A stretch of 64,000 nt of DNA. Origin: DATFVJ01 sp963826515. Its GTDB lineage: Bacteria; Actinomycetota; Actinomycetes; Streptosporangiales; Streptosporangiaceae. The notes below the pieces were generated by a model that saw only the letters and a program-made list of their open reading frames with translations, did no database searches and was not told the DNA's origin. The stretch spans positions 1-64,000 of the forward strand of contig CAWGXI010000016.1 in assembly GCA_963826515.1 (NCBI GenBank), written 5' to 3'. Shown here in pieces: positions 26,866 to 36,457 of the stretch (its first letter is position 1; each line of letters starts with the position of its first letter). Position numbers and translations under genes: made by a program.

Positions 26866-27373
26866 CGTTCGGCCTCGGTGAGGACGGAGACGCTGGCTTC
26901 CAGCAGCGCATTCACCAGGGCCTCGAGCCGGTCCCGGGCAGCGGTGGCCTGGCCGGTGGTCATGGGTTTGGTGCGGGCGGTGAGCTCGCCGGCGGTCAGG
27001 CGCCGGTTTTTCGGCAGCGCCGAAGGGTCCGCCACCTTGATGATCTGGCCGAAGCAGTAGCGAACCCGGCGGTAGGCGGCCTCGAAGGCGCGTTTGGTGG
27101 CGACGGTGCCGGTAACGCCGAGGAGCCGGCGGAAGGGCCGGATAGTTGCTGAAACAGCAGCCGGGTGGCCTCGGTGAGGAACAGCGGCCGGTCATCGAGG
27201 GCCAGGCATAAAAGCGCGGTGAGCACGGCGCGCACCGGCAGCGGACGTGGCCGGCCGGTCTTATGGGCCAGCGCGGCCTCGATGACCGGGGCCGTGCCGC
27301 TACGGTCGGTCAGCTCGGCGGCGAACGCCACGGTCTCATCTCCGGGCAGCGCGCTGGGCTGGGGGATATCCAT
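26826..27373 (-). pseudogene. DDE transposase remnant downstream of the recombinase-like gene
   Basis: ATG 27373 (MDIPQPSALPGDETVAFAAE) lies 2 nt beyond the stop of the recombinase-like gene. The N-terminal domain (RPLPVRAVLTALLCLALDDR, LTEATRLLFQQLS) is followed by a frameshift at about 27135 into LLGVTGTVATKRAFEAAYRR and VADPSALPKNRRLTAGEL. The frame ends at LTEAERAG before the catalytic core. The tight spacing suggests the recombinase-like protein and this transposase were co-translated parts of one element. Confidence 0.7.
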
Positions 27374-27375
27374 GC

Positions 27376-28221
27376 TCAGCGCGCCTGCCGGGTCTTGTCC
27401 CATGCCCGCAAAGCGGCCTTGGCCGGGGCGCCATCGACGTGGCGTGCGTAGCGGGCCAGCGATTCAGCCTGGCTGATCCCGCTGATGGCCAGCAGCTCGG
27501 CCAGCGGGGTACCCGCGGCGAGGTGGCCGCAGATGAAGCTGGCCCGCGCCCGGCTCACCGACAGCCGCGGCGCGGCCGGATCGGCTACCAGGCCGCGGGC
27601 GAAGCTGGCGACGAAATTCTTGTAGCCGCGGTCGGCCGGGCCGGGGCGGAACACAAACCCGCTGCCCGCACGGCGGGCCAGCTCCGCCGCCCGGCCGGCA
27701 TAGTGCGAGGTGACCGGCACCACTCGCGCGGCGGATCCGCTGACCTGAACCGTCACGTGGCGGCCGCGGCGGATAACGTCGCTGCCGCGCAGCGCCACCA
27801 GCTCGCCGGGCCGTAATCCCGCACCGATGCCGGACACCGCGATGGCCAGCGCCGACGACCGGGTCCGCGGGTCACGCTGCGCCCAGGCGATCGCGGCCAG
27901 CTCGGCCCGCTCACCCGCACAGTACGGCGGCGGTGCTTTCGCGCCCGCGAACGGTGTCGCCCGCAGCCGCGGCGGGCCGTGCACCGGCGCGGCCAGCCGG
28001 TACAGCACCGACCGGTAGGTGCCGCGGGTGGCCGGCGCCCGGCCCGCGAGCCCGGCCACGCAAAACGCCTCGATCACGTCATAATCCAGCAGGTACTGCC
28101 AGCTGGCCGGAATCCCCCGCGTATCAGCGAACCGCCGCAGGCCGCGCAGCACCGCGGCGGTCATCACCTGCCGCCGCGGACCCGCCGCGCGGCCAGCTCT
28201 TGCTAGCGCCGGGCCGCTCAT
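27376..28221 (-). CDS. Tyrosine-recombinase-like protein with altered catalytic residues
   Basis: About 281 residues, start ATG 28221 after GGGAGGGCAGCG. The C-terminal domain aligns with phage-type integrases: box I GAGLRPGELVALRGSDV with the Arg, a box II equivalent SVSRARASFICGHLAAGTPL, and the end ISGISQAESLARYARHV with the Tyr. The box II His is replaced by Ser and the box III His/Trp by Ile, and no clear beta-hairpin Lys is visible, so activity may be reduced or unusual. It is divergent from the DUF6788 gene (137 bp) and followed at 2 nt by a DDE transposase remnant. Confidence 0.75.
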   Translation of the reverse strand: MSGPALARAGRAAGPRRQVMTAAVLRGLRRFADTRGIPASWQYLLDYDVIEAFCVAGLAGRAPATRGTYRSVLYRLAAPVHGPPRLRATPFAGAKAPPPYCAGERAELAAIAWAQRDPRTRSSALAIAVSGIGAGLRPGELVALRGSDVIRRGRHVTVQVSGSAARVVPVTSHYAGRAAELARRAGSGFVFRPGPADRGYKNFVASFARGLVADPAAPRLSVSRARASFICGHLAAGTPLAELLAISGISQAESLARYARHVDGAPAKAALRAWDKTRQAR

Positions 28222-28358
28222 CGCTGCCCTCCCGCCACAATATCCCCACGAGTATCCTTTAACCGTATACATTCACAGAAACCGCAGGCGGGAGACACGC
28301 CGGCCAGCGGCACTCACGTGCCGCAAGAAACCTGCGGGATCCGGGCCGCGGAGGGGCG
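28222..28358. promoter_or_regulatory. Divergent promoter region between recombinase-like and DUF6788 genes
   Basis: A 137-bp gap between divergent genes, with a locally AT-rich core (TTTAACCGTATACATT near 28257-28272) that contains the palindrome GTATAC. Placement suggests shared control of the two genes. No exact -10/-35 pair can be asserted. Confidence 0.4.
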
Positions 28359-28799
28359 ATGCCAGCACCAGACGGTGAAAGCGCGGCGCAGGCCAGGGCA
28401 GCGATCGAGGCTGCCCTCAGCCAGATCGGGTTCTGCCTGCCCGGCAGCATCACCGTCCTCCGCACCCGGTGCGGCAAACCCCGCTGCGCCTGCACCGCCG
28501 GCCCGCCATCCCTGCACGGCCCCTACATCCAATGGACCCGCACCGTGGCCGGCAAGACCGTCACCCGGCGGCTCACCCCGGCCCAGTACCAGGCCTACGC
28601 CCCCTGGTTCGCCGGCGCCCGGCGGCTCCGCACCCTGGCCGCCGAACTGCAAGCCATCTCCCTGAAAGAGATGGCGCGCGCCGAAAACTGGGCCAAGATC
28701 ACCCCAGGCAGCACGGCGCCGCCGCGCACCCGCCCCGTCCGGGGACCGAACCCGAACTACCCCAAACCACCCAAAACGCTGGGAGATCAGCCCGCTTAA
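28359..28799 (+). CDS. DUF6788 family protein (Cys-rich, transposon-associated)
   Basis: A 146-residue protein with the DUF6788 signature: LRTRCGKPRCACTAGPP, then LHGPYIQWTRTVAGKTVTRR, and a C-terminal helix pair ending in a Pro-rich tail. The three cysteines of CGKPxCxC could bind a metal or form part of a nucleic-acid-binding knuckle. The same pattern opens the ISKra4 transposase at 23.9 kb, so the family looks like a detached transposase accessory domain. It is divergent from the recombinase-like gene. Function unproven. Confidence 0.8.
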   Translation: MPAPDGESAAQARAAIEAALSQIGFCLPGSITVLRTRCGKPRCACTAGPPSLHGPYIQWTRTVAGKTVTRRLTPAQYQAYAPWFAGARRLRTLAAELQAISLKEMARAENWAKITPGSTAPPRTRPVRGPNPNYPKPPKTLGDQPA

Positions 28800-29517
28800 C
28801 CCGGGAACAGCCCCTCAAAAACATCCCGTAACCGCAGGTCAGCAGGGTTTTGTCGTTAGCCCACCCAAAATTGCAGGTCAGGGCCATGATCTTAGGCCTT
28901 GTGGATCAGTTGAAGATCGTCCGACCGTGGTTCGACCGTCGCGGTGAGCCCCATCGTCCGGCTTCTGCCGCTCAGAGCGGGCACTCGATGGCAACGGTTC
29001 CGCTTGTCAGTTCTCACTCAACCTGCGGTGTTCTCATCGAAGTCGAGGAAAGTGGGGGGTTTCGCGGTCTAGTTGACATCCCGGGCTCCCGGCGCGGACG
29101 TGTGCCGGGCCCTCCGGCAACGCTCGAATGTCCCGGTGATCATGTTGACTGCCAAGGACACTGAGGCCGGCAAGGTGGTGGGGAAACCTTTCTCTTCGCG
29201 CGAACTTGTAGCGACTGCGGGCGAAGATCGAGCGTGACCCCGCCAGCCCAGGGCACATCTCAGCGCCCGGGGGCTTGGCTACAAGTTCGAATCCGCATCC
29301 TGACAGCTGTGGCGTGGCGATGGGCATCGGCTAGCGCTGCGTCTGGGTGACTGCGACCACAGGACCGGGCTGGAGGCCGGCCGGTCGCGGACTGCGGCCG
29401 TGATCCCCGTATCGGGTCCTGGCATGACCTGAGACGCGGCCAGGTAACGGGTGGCCGCAGCAGCGCCTGCGGCTCCAGATGACTTGTCGGCCGTCTTCTA
29501 TGGGCCCCCGGCGGTAG
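28800..29517. other. Non-coding stretch before duplication copy B
   Basis: No frame on either strand resembles a known protein. A GCAGGTCAG motif occurs twice (at about 28836 and 28874), perhaps marking an old element end. Nothing else was recognised. Confidence 0.4.
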
Positions 29518-29630
29518 ATCATCATCGCCCCTGGCTTCCTTCGCACTTCATCCTAAGTGGGTGATGAAGGGGCGGCCCCGGGGCGTTAACGTGCGCGTGG
29601 CATGATCTGATTTCTGGAAAGGTGGGAGTT

Positions 29631-30056
29631 ATGGCACGGGCTGGAGAAAGAGGAGTTACGACAGACGATCGTGCGGGCGTGGGGGCCGGATGGGTTCTCT
29701 TTGCCAGCATCGTGATGATCGTGGGAGGGTTCTTCGCGTTCTTCGAGGGACTGGCGGCCCTGCTGAAGAGCGGCAGGTTCTACACCACGGTGGCCAATTA
29801 CCCCTACGGCGGGAACGTGAAGACGTGGGGGTGGATCGTCCTCATCGGCGGCATCATCGTCTTGCTGGCGGGGTTCTACGTAATGACCGGGGCGTTGTGG
29901 GCCAGGATCGTGGGAATCACGCTCGCCACGCTGTCGGCATTCGCGAACTTCTTCTTCATCCCCTTCTACCCATTCTGGTCACTCATGGTCATCACGCTCG
30001 ACATCTTCGTCATCTGGGCGCTGGCGGTCCACGGAAAAGCCCTGGTGGAGGGATGA
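29631..30056 (+). CDS. DUF7144 family membrane protein, copy B
   Basis: A 141-residue, four-segment membrane protein almost identical to the one at 999-1424. Differences cluster in the cytoplasmic N-terminus (GERGVTTDD against GERGAMTAD) and in the first loop. The alternative internal ATG of copy A is ACG here, which fixes ATG 29631 as the conserved start. GGAAAGGTGGGAGTT supplies the ribosome-binding site. It is followed after 70 bp by the CMD-family gene. Role unknown. Confidence 0.85.
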   Translation: MARAGERGVTTDDRAGVGAGWVLFASIVMIVGGFFAFFEGLAALLKSGRFYTTVANYPYGGNVKTWGWIVLIGGIIVLLAGFYVMTGALWARIVGITLATLSAFANFFFIPFYPFWSLMVITLDIFVIWALAVHGKALVEG

Positions 30057-30126
30057 GCCCCGCAGCACCTCCCGCCCCCACGCCAACCGCCGGGAGTTGC
30101 TCCCGGCCTAGTAAAGGAGTCTGACC

Positions 30127-30447
30127 GTGCCTGATACGGCTGAAGACGGGCCCGTTCTCGACACCCTCGTCGCGATGACCGCCGCTTCGCTGGAGCGATG
30201 TGACCTGGCGCCGGATGCGCTGTTGCTGGTCCGGATCGCGGCCCTGGCCGCCGTCGACGCCCGCCCGGTGTCCTACCTCGCGCACGTCGGACCGGCCGCC
30301 GATGCAGGGGTGACAGTTGAGGACGTGCAGAATGTCCTCGTGGCCGTCGCCCCCATCATCGGAACGGCCCGGGTCGTGTCGGCGGCGGCCAACATCACCG
30401 AGGCCCTCGGCTTCGCCATTGCAGCGGTGGAGGCGGAGTCGCAGTAG
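30127..30447 (+). CDS. Carboxymuconolactone decarboxylase (CMD) family protein, copy B
   Basis: A 106-residue CMD-fold protein nearly identical to copy A at 1495; the visible differences are conservative, such as CDLAPDA against CELAPDA. GTG start with the same AAAGGAGTCTGACC ribosome-binding region. It lacks a CxxC pair, so it is not an AhpD-type peroxidase. That both copies of this gene pair kept open frames among so many broken genes argues for selection. Confidence 0.85.
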   Translation: MPDTAEDGPVLDTLVAMTAASLERCDLAPDALLLVRIAALAAVDARPVSYLAHVGPAADAGVTVEDVQNVLVAVAPIIGTARVVSAAANITEALGFAIAAVEAESQ

Positions 30448-30703
30448 CGCCTGTCTGCACTCCGTTCGCCAGCGGCGCAGGTTACGCCTGCGCCGTCCAC
30501 CGCCGATGGGGGCGGATCCGTGCGGCCTGGCAATCGCGAGCGCAAGAGGCACGGACGTGCCATCCGGGACCCCTCGGGGCTGGCGGATGCCGCCGTATCC
30601 CTCGGGGTTCAGCTGCCGCGAAGCGGCCCGCATAGTTCGGTGCCGACAACTGCGCGCCCGGTCCCTGCAGCGCCAGCCGCCAGATGGCCGAATCGAGGTC
30701 CCC

Positions 30704-31012
30704 TGGCAGGCACCCGGGCGGGCACCGCCAACTTCCATGCGCGCAGGGCCGCAGATGGGGCTGGCGGGTACATGCCAGGCGCGGCCGTACGGCGATGACT
30801 GGGACGTCCTTGGCGCTGGCGTTCCTGTCGGCGCTGAACCCCAAGCTATTCGCCGTTGATCCGGTGCTGGCAGGTTCAACCGCTACCCGGGCTCCGACGG
30901 CGGCAAGGCCTTCAACTAGGTCCCCTAGGCCCGGACTACCGTAATGTCTATTGTGCGTGGGCCGTGGCGGGAAGACCTCGACGCGGGCTCGCCAAGAACG
31001 GGGAGGGTGAAC
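30704..31012. other. Non-coding stretch upstream of the LURP-like gene
   Basis: No coding resemblance was seen. The last bases give GGGAGGGTGAAC, the ribosome-binding site for ATG 31013. Confidence 0.4.
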
Positions 31013-31528
31013 ATGGGCCTGAGAGACCGGATACGAGGCGCCGAAGGTCATGCCGGCCGGCGCTACCGGATGCAGGAGAAGTTGCTGTCGATCGGTGACG
31101 ACTACTGGGTTGAAGACGAGACCGGTCAGCGGGTCTTCAAAGTCGACGGCAAGGCCGTACGGGTCCGCGACACCTTCGTGCTCAAGGACGCGTCGGGCAG
31201 CGAGGTCGCGAAGATCCAAGAACGCAAGCTGAGCGTGCGCGACAAGATGAAGATCGAGATGGGCGGCCGCAGCGCGACTGTCCACAAGGCCGTTGCCGGG
31301 ATCCGCGACCGCTACAAGATCGACATAGATGGCGGGCCCGACCTGAGTGCCCACGGAAACGTCGTCGACCACGAATACAAGATCGAGCAGGACGGCGACA
31401 CGGTGGCAACTGTCTCGAAAAGCTGGTTCCGGGTCCGTGACACCTATGGCGTCGAGATTGCGCCGGAACAAGACGATGCGCTCATCCTCGCGGTCACGGT
31501 GTGCATGGACTCGATGGCGCGCCGATAG
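31013..31528 (+). CDS. LURP-one-related / scramblase-like (Tubby-fold) protein
   Basis: A 171-residue protein of the LURP-one-related family: a beta-rich, Tubby-like barrel probably associated with membranes or lipids. Typical repeats are YRMQEKLLSIGDDYWVED, GQRVFKVDGKAVRVRDTFVL, KMKIEMGGRSATVHKA, then KSWFRVRDTYGVEIAPEQDD near the end. ATG 31013 is preferred over an earlier in-frame start at 30944 because GGGAGGGTGAAC precedes it and the family begins here. The cellular role in bacteria is not known. Confidence 0.88.
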   Translation: MGLRDRIRGAEGHAGRRYRMQEKLLSIGDDYWVEDETGQRVFKVDGKAVRVRDTFVLKDASGSEVAKIQERKLSVRDKMKIEMGGRSATVHKAVAGIRDRYKIDIDGGPDLSAHGNVVDHEYKIEQDGDTVATVSKSWFRVRDTYGVEIAPEQDDALILAVTVCMDSMARR

Positions 31529-31549
31529 CCGCTCGACCTCATTCCACGC

Positions 31550-31660
31550 TGTGAGCTGGTGCCGCAGCGCAATGATCTCCACGTCCTTGTCGCGGTCGCT
31601 CATCGGCAGCATGCGTATGAGCGCGAATGTGTTCGTCAAGGCGAGACGCAGCGAGGTGAC
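31550..31660 (-). pseudogene. N-terminal fragment of an rve/IS3-like transposase
   Basis: The minus strand reads LRLALTNTFALIRMLPMSDR and DKDVEIIALRHQL, the opening of a common actinobacterial integrase-core transposase related to the one at 13.3-14.3 kb. Similarity stops after LRHQL at about 31550, right beside the 3' end of the LURP-like gene. Confidence 0.65.
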
Positions 31661-31723
31661 GACGCACGAACACGGCGGGTCCAGCTCCCAGGCCCGGCCG
31701 CCGACCGCGCAGGACTCGGCGCC

Positions 31724-32464
31724 GTGAACGCAGCACCGGTCCGTGGGCGGATCGCGGCTGTCGTGGTCGCGGGGGCACACGAGGCGTTGGTGCATCGTCT
31801 CAGCCGCCCGGCCGCCCGGACGGTGGTGCGGTTTAGCACAGCCGTGGCGCTGGTGGGGATTGCGCGCGCCGCCGGCGTTTCCTCGGCTGAGCTGGGCTTG
31901 CGCCGCAGTGAGTTGGGCAGCGGGGTCCGCACGGGCGCTGCGGCGGCTTCTGCGGCGGCGGCTGCTGTCTTCGCGGGGGCGGCGCTGCCGGCCACGCGGC
32001 CGTTCTTTCTTGACAAACGGGCCGCTGCGGCCGGGGGCGGCGGTGAACTTGCTGCTGAGCTGGCCAAGATCACTTTCGCTGCGGTACCGCCGGAAGAACT
32101 CACTTACCGGTCGGCGCTGCTTGGCCTGTGGCTGGAGCGCGGCCCGCGGGCCAGCGCGGTGGCGTGGCCAGCAGCGCTGTTCGGCCTCTCGCATATTCTG
32201 CCGACGCTGTCAACCATGAACCAGACCGCGCTGGGCTGCCAGCTGGCGCGGCGCCCGCTGCGTCAGGCAGCCTTTGTCGCTGGCAACGTCGTGGTCACTA
32301 CAGCTGCTGGCGCGGTGTTTGGCTGGCTGCGGCTGCGGTCGGGCAGCATCGTTGCCCCGCTGCTCGCGCACGCCGCGGTTAACGATGCGGCGCTCGCGGC
32401 CGGCCGGGTCGCGCATGGCCTGGGCCGCGAGCGGGCTGCGGCGAGTCGGCATCACCAGCGCTAA
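31724..32464 (+). CDS. CPBP-family intramembrane (Abi/CAAX-like) protease
   Basis: A protein of about 246 residues with several membrane segments and the CPBP active-site pattern: PPEELTYRSALLGLW with the catalytic Glu pair and Arg, ALFGLSHILP with the first His, and RLRSGSIVAPLLAHAAVND with the second His/Asn. These are intramembrane glutamic endopeptidases, associated in bacteria with bacteriocin self-immunity or membrane-protein processing. GTG 31724 is the probable start; the open frame extends upstream to 31559 over an antisense transposase fragment. Target unknown. Confidence 0.8.
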   Translation: MNAAPVRGRIAAVVVAGAHEALVHRLSRPAARTVVRFSTAVALVGIARAAGVSSAELGLRRSELGSGVRTGAAAASAAAAAVFAGAALPATRPFFLDKRAAAAGGGGELAAELAKITFAAVPPEELTYRSALLGLWLERGPRASAVAWPAALFGLSHILPTLSTMNQTALGCQLARRPLRQAAFVAGNVVVTTAAGAVFGWLRLRSGSIVAPLLAHAAVNDAALAAGRVAHGLGRERAAASRHHQR

Positions 32465-32814
32465 CCGGCCCCCGTCCGCCGGACCGGCGGGGCACTATCA
32501 GGGCACGCCGGATCGGGTGAGCTGGCTGCCCGCGCGGCCTTGATCTGGCGGGCAATTCCGTTGGCATTCGCGTAGATTTTCTTTCATTGCGTGTTCCGGC
32601 GCCTGTGGGCGGCTGCGAGGCGGCCGCGGCTTACGATCGGCTGGGCAGTGACTGCGCCAGGTAGAAAGGCCTTTGGGCCCATTCTCGCGACGTAAGGCCG
32701 GAGGACATGATCGACGCAAGTCTGCCGGTCGCTTTGCCTTCGCCCGGATGCTCTTGAGGCGAGCCGGGCCGGTGTCCGCGAATGGCCGCCGTCGGGCGGG
32801 GTGAGGGGGAACGT
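32465..32814. other. Non-coding stretch
   Basis: No coding resemblance was seen between the CPBP gene and the alpha/beta-hydrolase gene. GGGTGAGGGGGAACGT at its end is the ribosome-binding region for ATG 32815. Confidence 0.4.
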
Positions 32815-34887
32815 ATGGATCTCGGCGGAACCGCGCGGCGCGCTGGGAATTTGCTGGCCGGCGGTGACACGGTGGAACGGACGGCAGCGCTTGCGTCGAC
32901 GTCGATGGCCGGCACGAGCTTCGGGCCGGGCCTGCTTCCCCGGCCCAGTAGGGATCAGGCACTGGCGACAGGGATCGTCGCCGCGACCCAGCACGGGCTC
33001 GTGATGACGTCGCAATCGGGCTGCGCGGCGATTGCCCGGCTGATCGCGCGCGACGACGGGACGCCAGCGGGCCGGGCGCGAAGTTTCGCGGCGCAGGCAG
33101 CCGTCAGCACCGGGTTTGCCGCGGCAGGCGCTGTGGTGGAGCGCTTGGTGGCGGCGCGGCCGGGTGAGCCGGTGCGCCGGGCACTGCTGCGGACGGCGGG
33201 GCGGCGGGCGTCACGGGTCGGCCTGGCCGGTGCGGCGCTGTCTGCGGTCGCGGCCGTGGACGCCGTGGTGGGCGGCCGCAGGCCCGGCCTGAGAGTGATA
33301 GCGGCAGGAGGCGGCGTGCTGGCCGGTGCCGCGTTCGCGGGTTGGCAGATTCACCGCTACCACGTGGGCGCAGAGGCGGATGCGGCGCGGATCCCGCCGC
33401 CTGCCGATCCGCTGACCGGTGAAGCGGCCGGGGGGAAGGCTGCGCCGGCGCAGCCGCCGCTGGCGCCGGTGGTCAGGTCGTTGCTGATCGGCGCGGCGGT
33501 CAGCGGAGGGCTGCATGGGATGGCCGTCGCCGAGGGCGCGTTCGCCCGCGGCCTCGCGGCCGGGATACGCCGGGTCGCCCCCGGTGCGGGTCCTGTTGCG
33601 GTGATGGCAGGCCATGCCGCGGCGCTCGGTGTGACCGTGGGCGGGCTGGCTTTCGCCGTGGAGTACATCGACCGCCGCGCGGAAACCGGCGGGTCCGCGA
33701 TCGATGCCGCCTACACCAGGCCGCCGGACGCCATGACCGTCAGCGGCGGCCCCGCGTCGGCGGTCCCGTGGCCGAGCCTGTCCCGCGAGGGGGTCCGGTT
33801 CGTCAACCTGGCCCTCACCAGGCAGGAGATCGCTGACGTGACCGGGACGCCGGTTGACCAGGTAAAGGCACCCGTGCGCGCGTTCGCGGGCCTGGCGTCC
33901 GGGCAGACCGTGGACGTGCGGGTCGACCTGGTGATGGAGGACCTGGCCCGGCTCGGTGCGTTCGAGCGGTCCGTGTTGTGCGTGGCGTCTCCTACCGGCA
34001 GCGGCTACGTCAACTACGTCGCCGTCGAGACCCTCGAGTACCTGACACGAGGTGACTGCGCCACGGTCGCACTTCAGTACTCCCTGCGCCCGTCGTTCCT
34101 GTCCCTGGACCGGGTCGCGATGGGCCGCGAGCAGAACCGCGCGCTGCTGCACGCGCTCGAATGGCGGCTGCGGGGCCTGCCGGAGGGACGCCGGCCCCGC
34201 CTGGTCGGCTTCGGTGAGTCCCTCGGCGCGCACACCCTGCAGGATGCGTTCCTGCACGAGGGAGTGTCCGGGCTGCACCGCGTCGGGATGGACCGGGCGT
34301 TGTTCCTTGGCACCCCGGCGGAAAGCAACTGGGCCAAACAGTGGCGCCTCGATCCGAAGCACACTGACCCGGACGGCCAGGTCGCCGAGGTCGCCTCGTA
34401 CCAGGAATGGCGTGCGCTCCCGGCGGGCGACCGCGCCCGCCGCCGGTATGTGCTGCTGTCTCACCACGAGGACCCGATCACCCGGTTCGAGCCCGCCCTC
34501 GCTGTGCAACAGCCCGGCTGGCTGGGTCCGGCCGCCAGCCGGCCGCCCGGGGTATCGCCACTGACGTCCTGGTATCCGCTGACCACGTTCGTGCTCACCC
34601 TTGTGGATGTGAAAAACGCGATGAACGTCACTCCGGGGACGTTCCTCGCCCGCGGGCACGACTACCGCGCCGACCTTGCGCGCATGGTCAGCGAGGCGTA
34701 CAGCCTGCCGGTCGGCGACGAGGAACTTCTCGCCATCGAGCACGCCCTGCGGCGCCGTGAAGCGGCATGGGCCGAGCGGCGTCTCGTCGCAGAGCAACTG
34801 CGGCGAGCCAAGGAAGCCGTCCAGCGCCAAACCAAGACCTGGGGCCTGGCCCCAGACGGCATAACCGCAGACCCCACCGCGACCTGA
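32815..34887 (+). CDS. Large membrane-associated alpha/beta-hydrolase (Abhydrolase_9 type)
   Basis: About 690 residues. The N-terminal half has several Ala/Gly-rich membrane segments (the Abhydrolase_9_N arrangement). The C-terminal half is a hydrolase with the nucleophile elbow GFGESLGAHTLQDAF, preceded by SPTGSGYVNYVAVETLEYL and followed by FLGTPAESNWAKQWRLDP and HHEDPITRFEP. This two-part architecture is typical of uncharacterised actinobacterial proteins. ATG 32815 is chosen over ATG 32782 because of the strong purine-rich site in front. Substrate not known. Confidence 0.88.
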   Translation: MDLGGTARRAGNLLAGGDTVERTAALASTSMAGTSFGPGLLPRPSRDQALATGIVAATQHGLVMTSQSGCAAIARLIARDDGTPAGRARSFAAQAAVSTGFAAAGAVVERLVAARPGEPVRRALLRTAGRRASRVGLAGAALSAVAAVDAVVGGRRPGLRVIAAGGGVLAGAAFAGWQIHRYHVGAEADAARIPPPADPLTGEAAGGKAAPAQPPLAPVVRSLLIGAAVSGGLHGMAVAEGAFARGLAAGIRRVAPGAGPVAVMAGHAAALGVTVGGLAFAVEYIDRRAETGGSAIDAAYTRPPDAMTVSGGPASAVPWPSLSREGVRFVNLALTRQEIADVTGTPVDQVKAPVRAFAGLASGQTVDVRVDLVMEDLARLGAFERSVLCVASPTGSGYVNYVAVETLEYLTRGDCATVALQYSLRPSFLSLDRVAMGREQNRALLHALEWRLRGLPEGRRPRLVGFGESLGAHTLQDAFLHEGVSGLHRVGMDRALFLGTPAESNWAKQWRLDPKHTDPDGQVAEVASYQEWRALPAGDRARRRYVLLSHHEDPITRFEPALAVQQPGWLGPAASRPPGVSPLTSWYPLTTFVLTLVDVKNAMNVTPGTFLARGHDYRADLARMVSEAYSLPVGDEELLAIEHALRRREAAWAERRLVAEQLRRAKEAVQRQTKTWGLAPDGITADPTAT

Positions 34888-35284
34888 GATCGAACCGGAC
34901 GGTCACCGCCGCAAGGCACCCTGAGCCGCGTACTGCAGCAGGGGGCGCGACGGGAACTGATCCTGACGGCAGCGGTGCCGCGCCATGCGCCGTCCGAACA
35001 ACCCCGCGTGCCAAGGCAGCACTCGCCGGAGCGAGCAGGACCTCGCCGCCCAGCTGCGCGATCCCGCCGTTCCCGCCCAGACCAAGGAACGCCACGCTGG
35101 TGCACCGATGTGCCCACCTGTTCGAGTGCGCCTCGCTGGGACGCCCGATCCGGCAATCGGTGCGGCTCTCAGGTAATGCGACCGTCGAAGCGACCGGCGC
35201 GAAGACGGCCGGGTGACCGCCGGGAGCCATCGCCGGAGGCGGGCACTTCGAACTCCCGGCCGGGGACTTTGTGCCCTGCCGCTG
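34888..35284. other. Non-coding stretch
   Basis: No frame resembles a known protein. It lies where the N-terminal third of the NDH-2 gene would be expected, but no FAD-binding GxGxxG motif could be found on either strand. Confidence 0.4.
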
Positions 35285-36457
35285 AGTGGGCAGGCGGGCC
35301 GGCAGGTACACGCGATGCGGCCTGGCGGCGGCCGGATCGAGTTCGGCTACGACGACCTGATCGTCGCCGCGGGGGTGCAGCAGTCCTACTCCGGCCACGA
35401 CGAGTACGCCCAGTGGGCCCCGGGGATGAAAACGATCTCCGACGCGCTCACCATCCGCCGCCGGGTGCTCGGCGCGTTCGAGCAGGCGGAAACCCCAGCA
35501 GAGCATGCCGAACGGCGCCGCTGGCTGACGTTCGCCCTCGTCGGCGGCGGCCCCACCGGAGTCGAGCTAGCCGGCCAGATCCGCGAACTCGCCACCAAAA
35601 CACTGCGCGCCGAATTCCGCACCGTCAAACCCCGAAGACGCCCGCGTGCTGCTCTTCGACGGCGGCGCCGAACCACTCGCCGCCTTCGGCCCCCAGCTAA
35701 CGGCCAAAGCCGCCCGGACCCTGCAGACCCTCGGGGTGGAACTGCACCTGCACACCCTCGTCACCCACATCGACGCCGACGGGCCGCTGGTCCGCGACAA
35801 GGCAGGCACCCAAACCCGCTACGACGCCGGCACCGTGCTATGGACCGCCGGCGTCGAGGCCCCACCCATCGCCGCCGTACTCGCCACGGCAACCGGCGCC
35901 GAACATGACCGCGCCGGGCAGATCACCGTGGACGACAACCTGACCATCCCCGGCCACCCCGAAATATCGGTCCTCGGCGACCTGATGAGCCACGACAAGC
36001 TCCCCGGCGTCGCCGAGGTCGCCATGCAATCCGGCCTGTGCGCGCCCGCCGCATCCGCCACCAAGCCGCCGGCAAACCCGTCAAGCCGTTCCGCTACCAC
36101 GACCTCGGCTCGGCCGCCTACATCTCCCGCGGCCGCGCCGTCGTGTCCGCCGGACGCCTGCACCTCGGCGGCTTCATCGGCTGGATCGTCTGGCTATTCA
36201 TCCACATCGCCTTCCTCACCGGATTCCGCAACCGCTTCGGCGCCATCCTCACCTGGTGGGTCGCCTTCACCCGCGACACCCGCCGCGAACGCGCCTTCAC
36301 CACCCACCAGATCGGCCTCGTCACCGACGTCTACGCCATCCCCCCGCCGACCCCCGGCCACGGCCGCGCTACCCGCCGATACGCCGGCCGCTGGCGCTCA
36401 CCCGGCCGATGCGGGGACCGCCGATGCGCCGGCTGCGCGGCCATCCCGGGCGGGTGA
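35285..36457 (+). pseudogene. ndh: Type II NADH dehydrogenase (NDH-2), N-terminally deleted and frameshifted
   Basis: Three consecutive frames form one FAD-dependent NADH:quinone oxidoreductase: RIEFGYDDLIVAAGVQQSY to TFALVGGGPTGVELAGQI (the NADH-binding motif), then after a shift at about 35640 ARVLLFDGGAEPLAAFGPQL to ISVLGDLMSH, then after another at about 36045 the C-terminal membrane anchor FIGWIVWLFIHIAFLTGF. The first ~100 residues with the FAD motif are missing. Order is normal. It would have fed electrons from NADH to quinone at the membrane. Confidence 0.88.

Larger units (their letters stand above)
29518..30703 (+). repeat. Dispersed duplication, copy B (DUF7144 + CMD block)
   Basis: The second copy of the ~1.19 kb block at 887-2078, same orientation, 28.6 kb away. 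It covers the same leader, both genes and the same 3' non-coding segment, and loses similarity near 30703. Small indels in the 3' flank show the copies have been separate for some time, while the reading frames remain intact. Confidence 0.85.

Noticed and set aside
29280..29300. GTTCGAATCC, resembling a tRNA T-arm
   Set aside because: No acceptor, anticodon or D-arm pairing could be found around it.
30482..32194. 570-codon minus-strand open frame
   Set aside because: It runs antisense to the LURP-like gene and upstream DNA. Only a short stretch (about 31550-31660) resembles a protein, so the rest is a GC-driven shadow frame.
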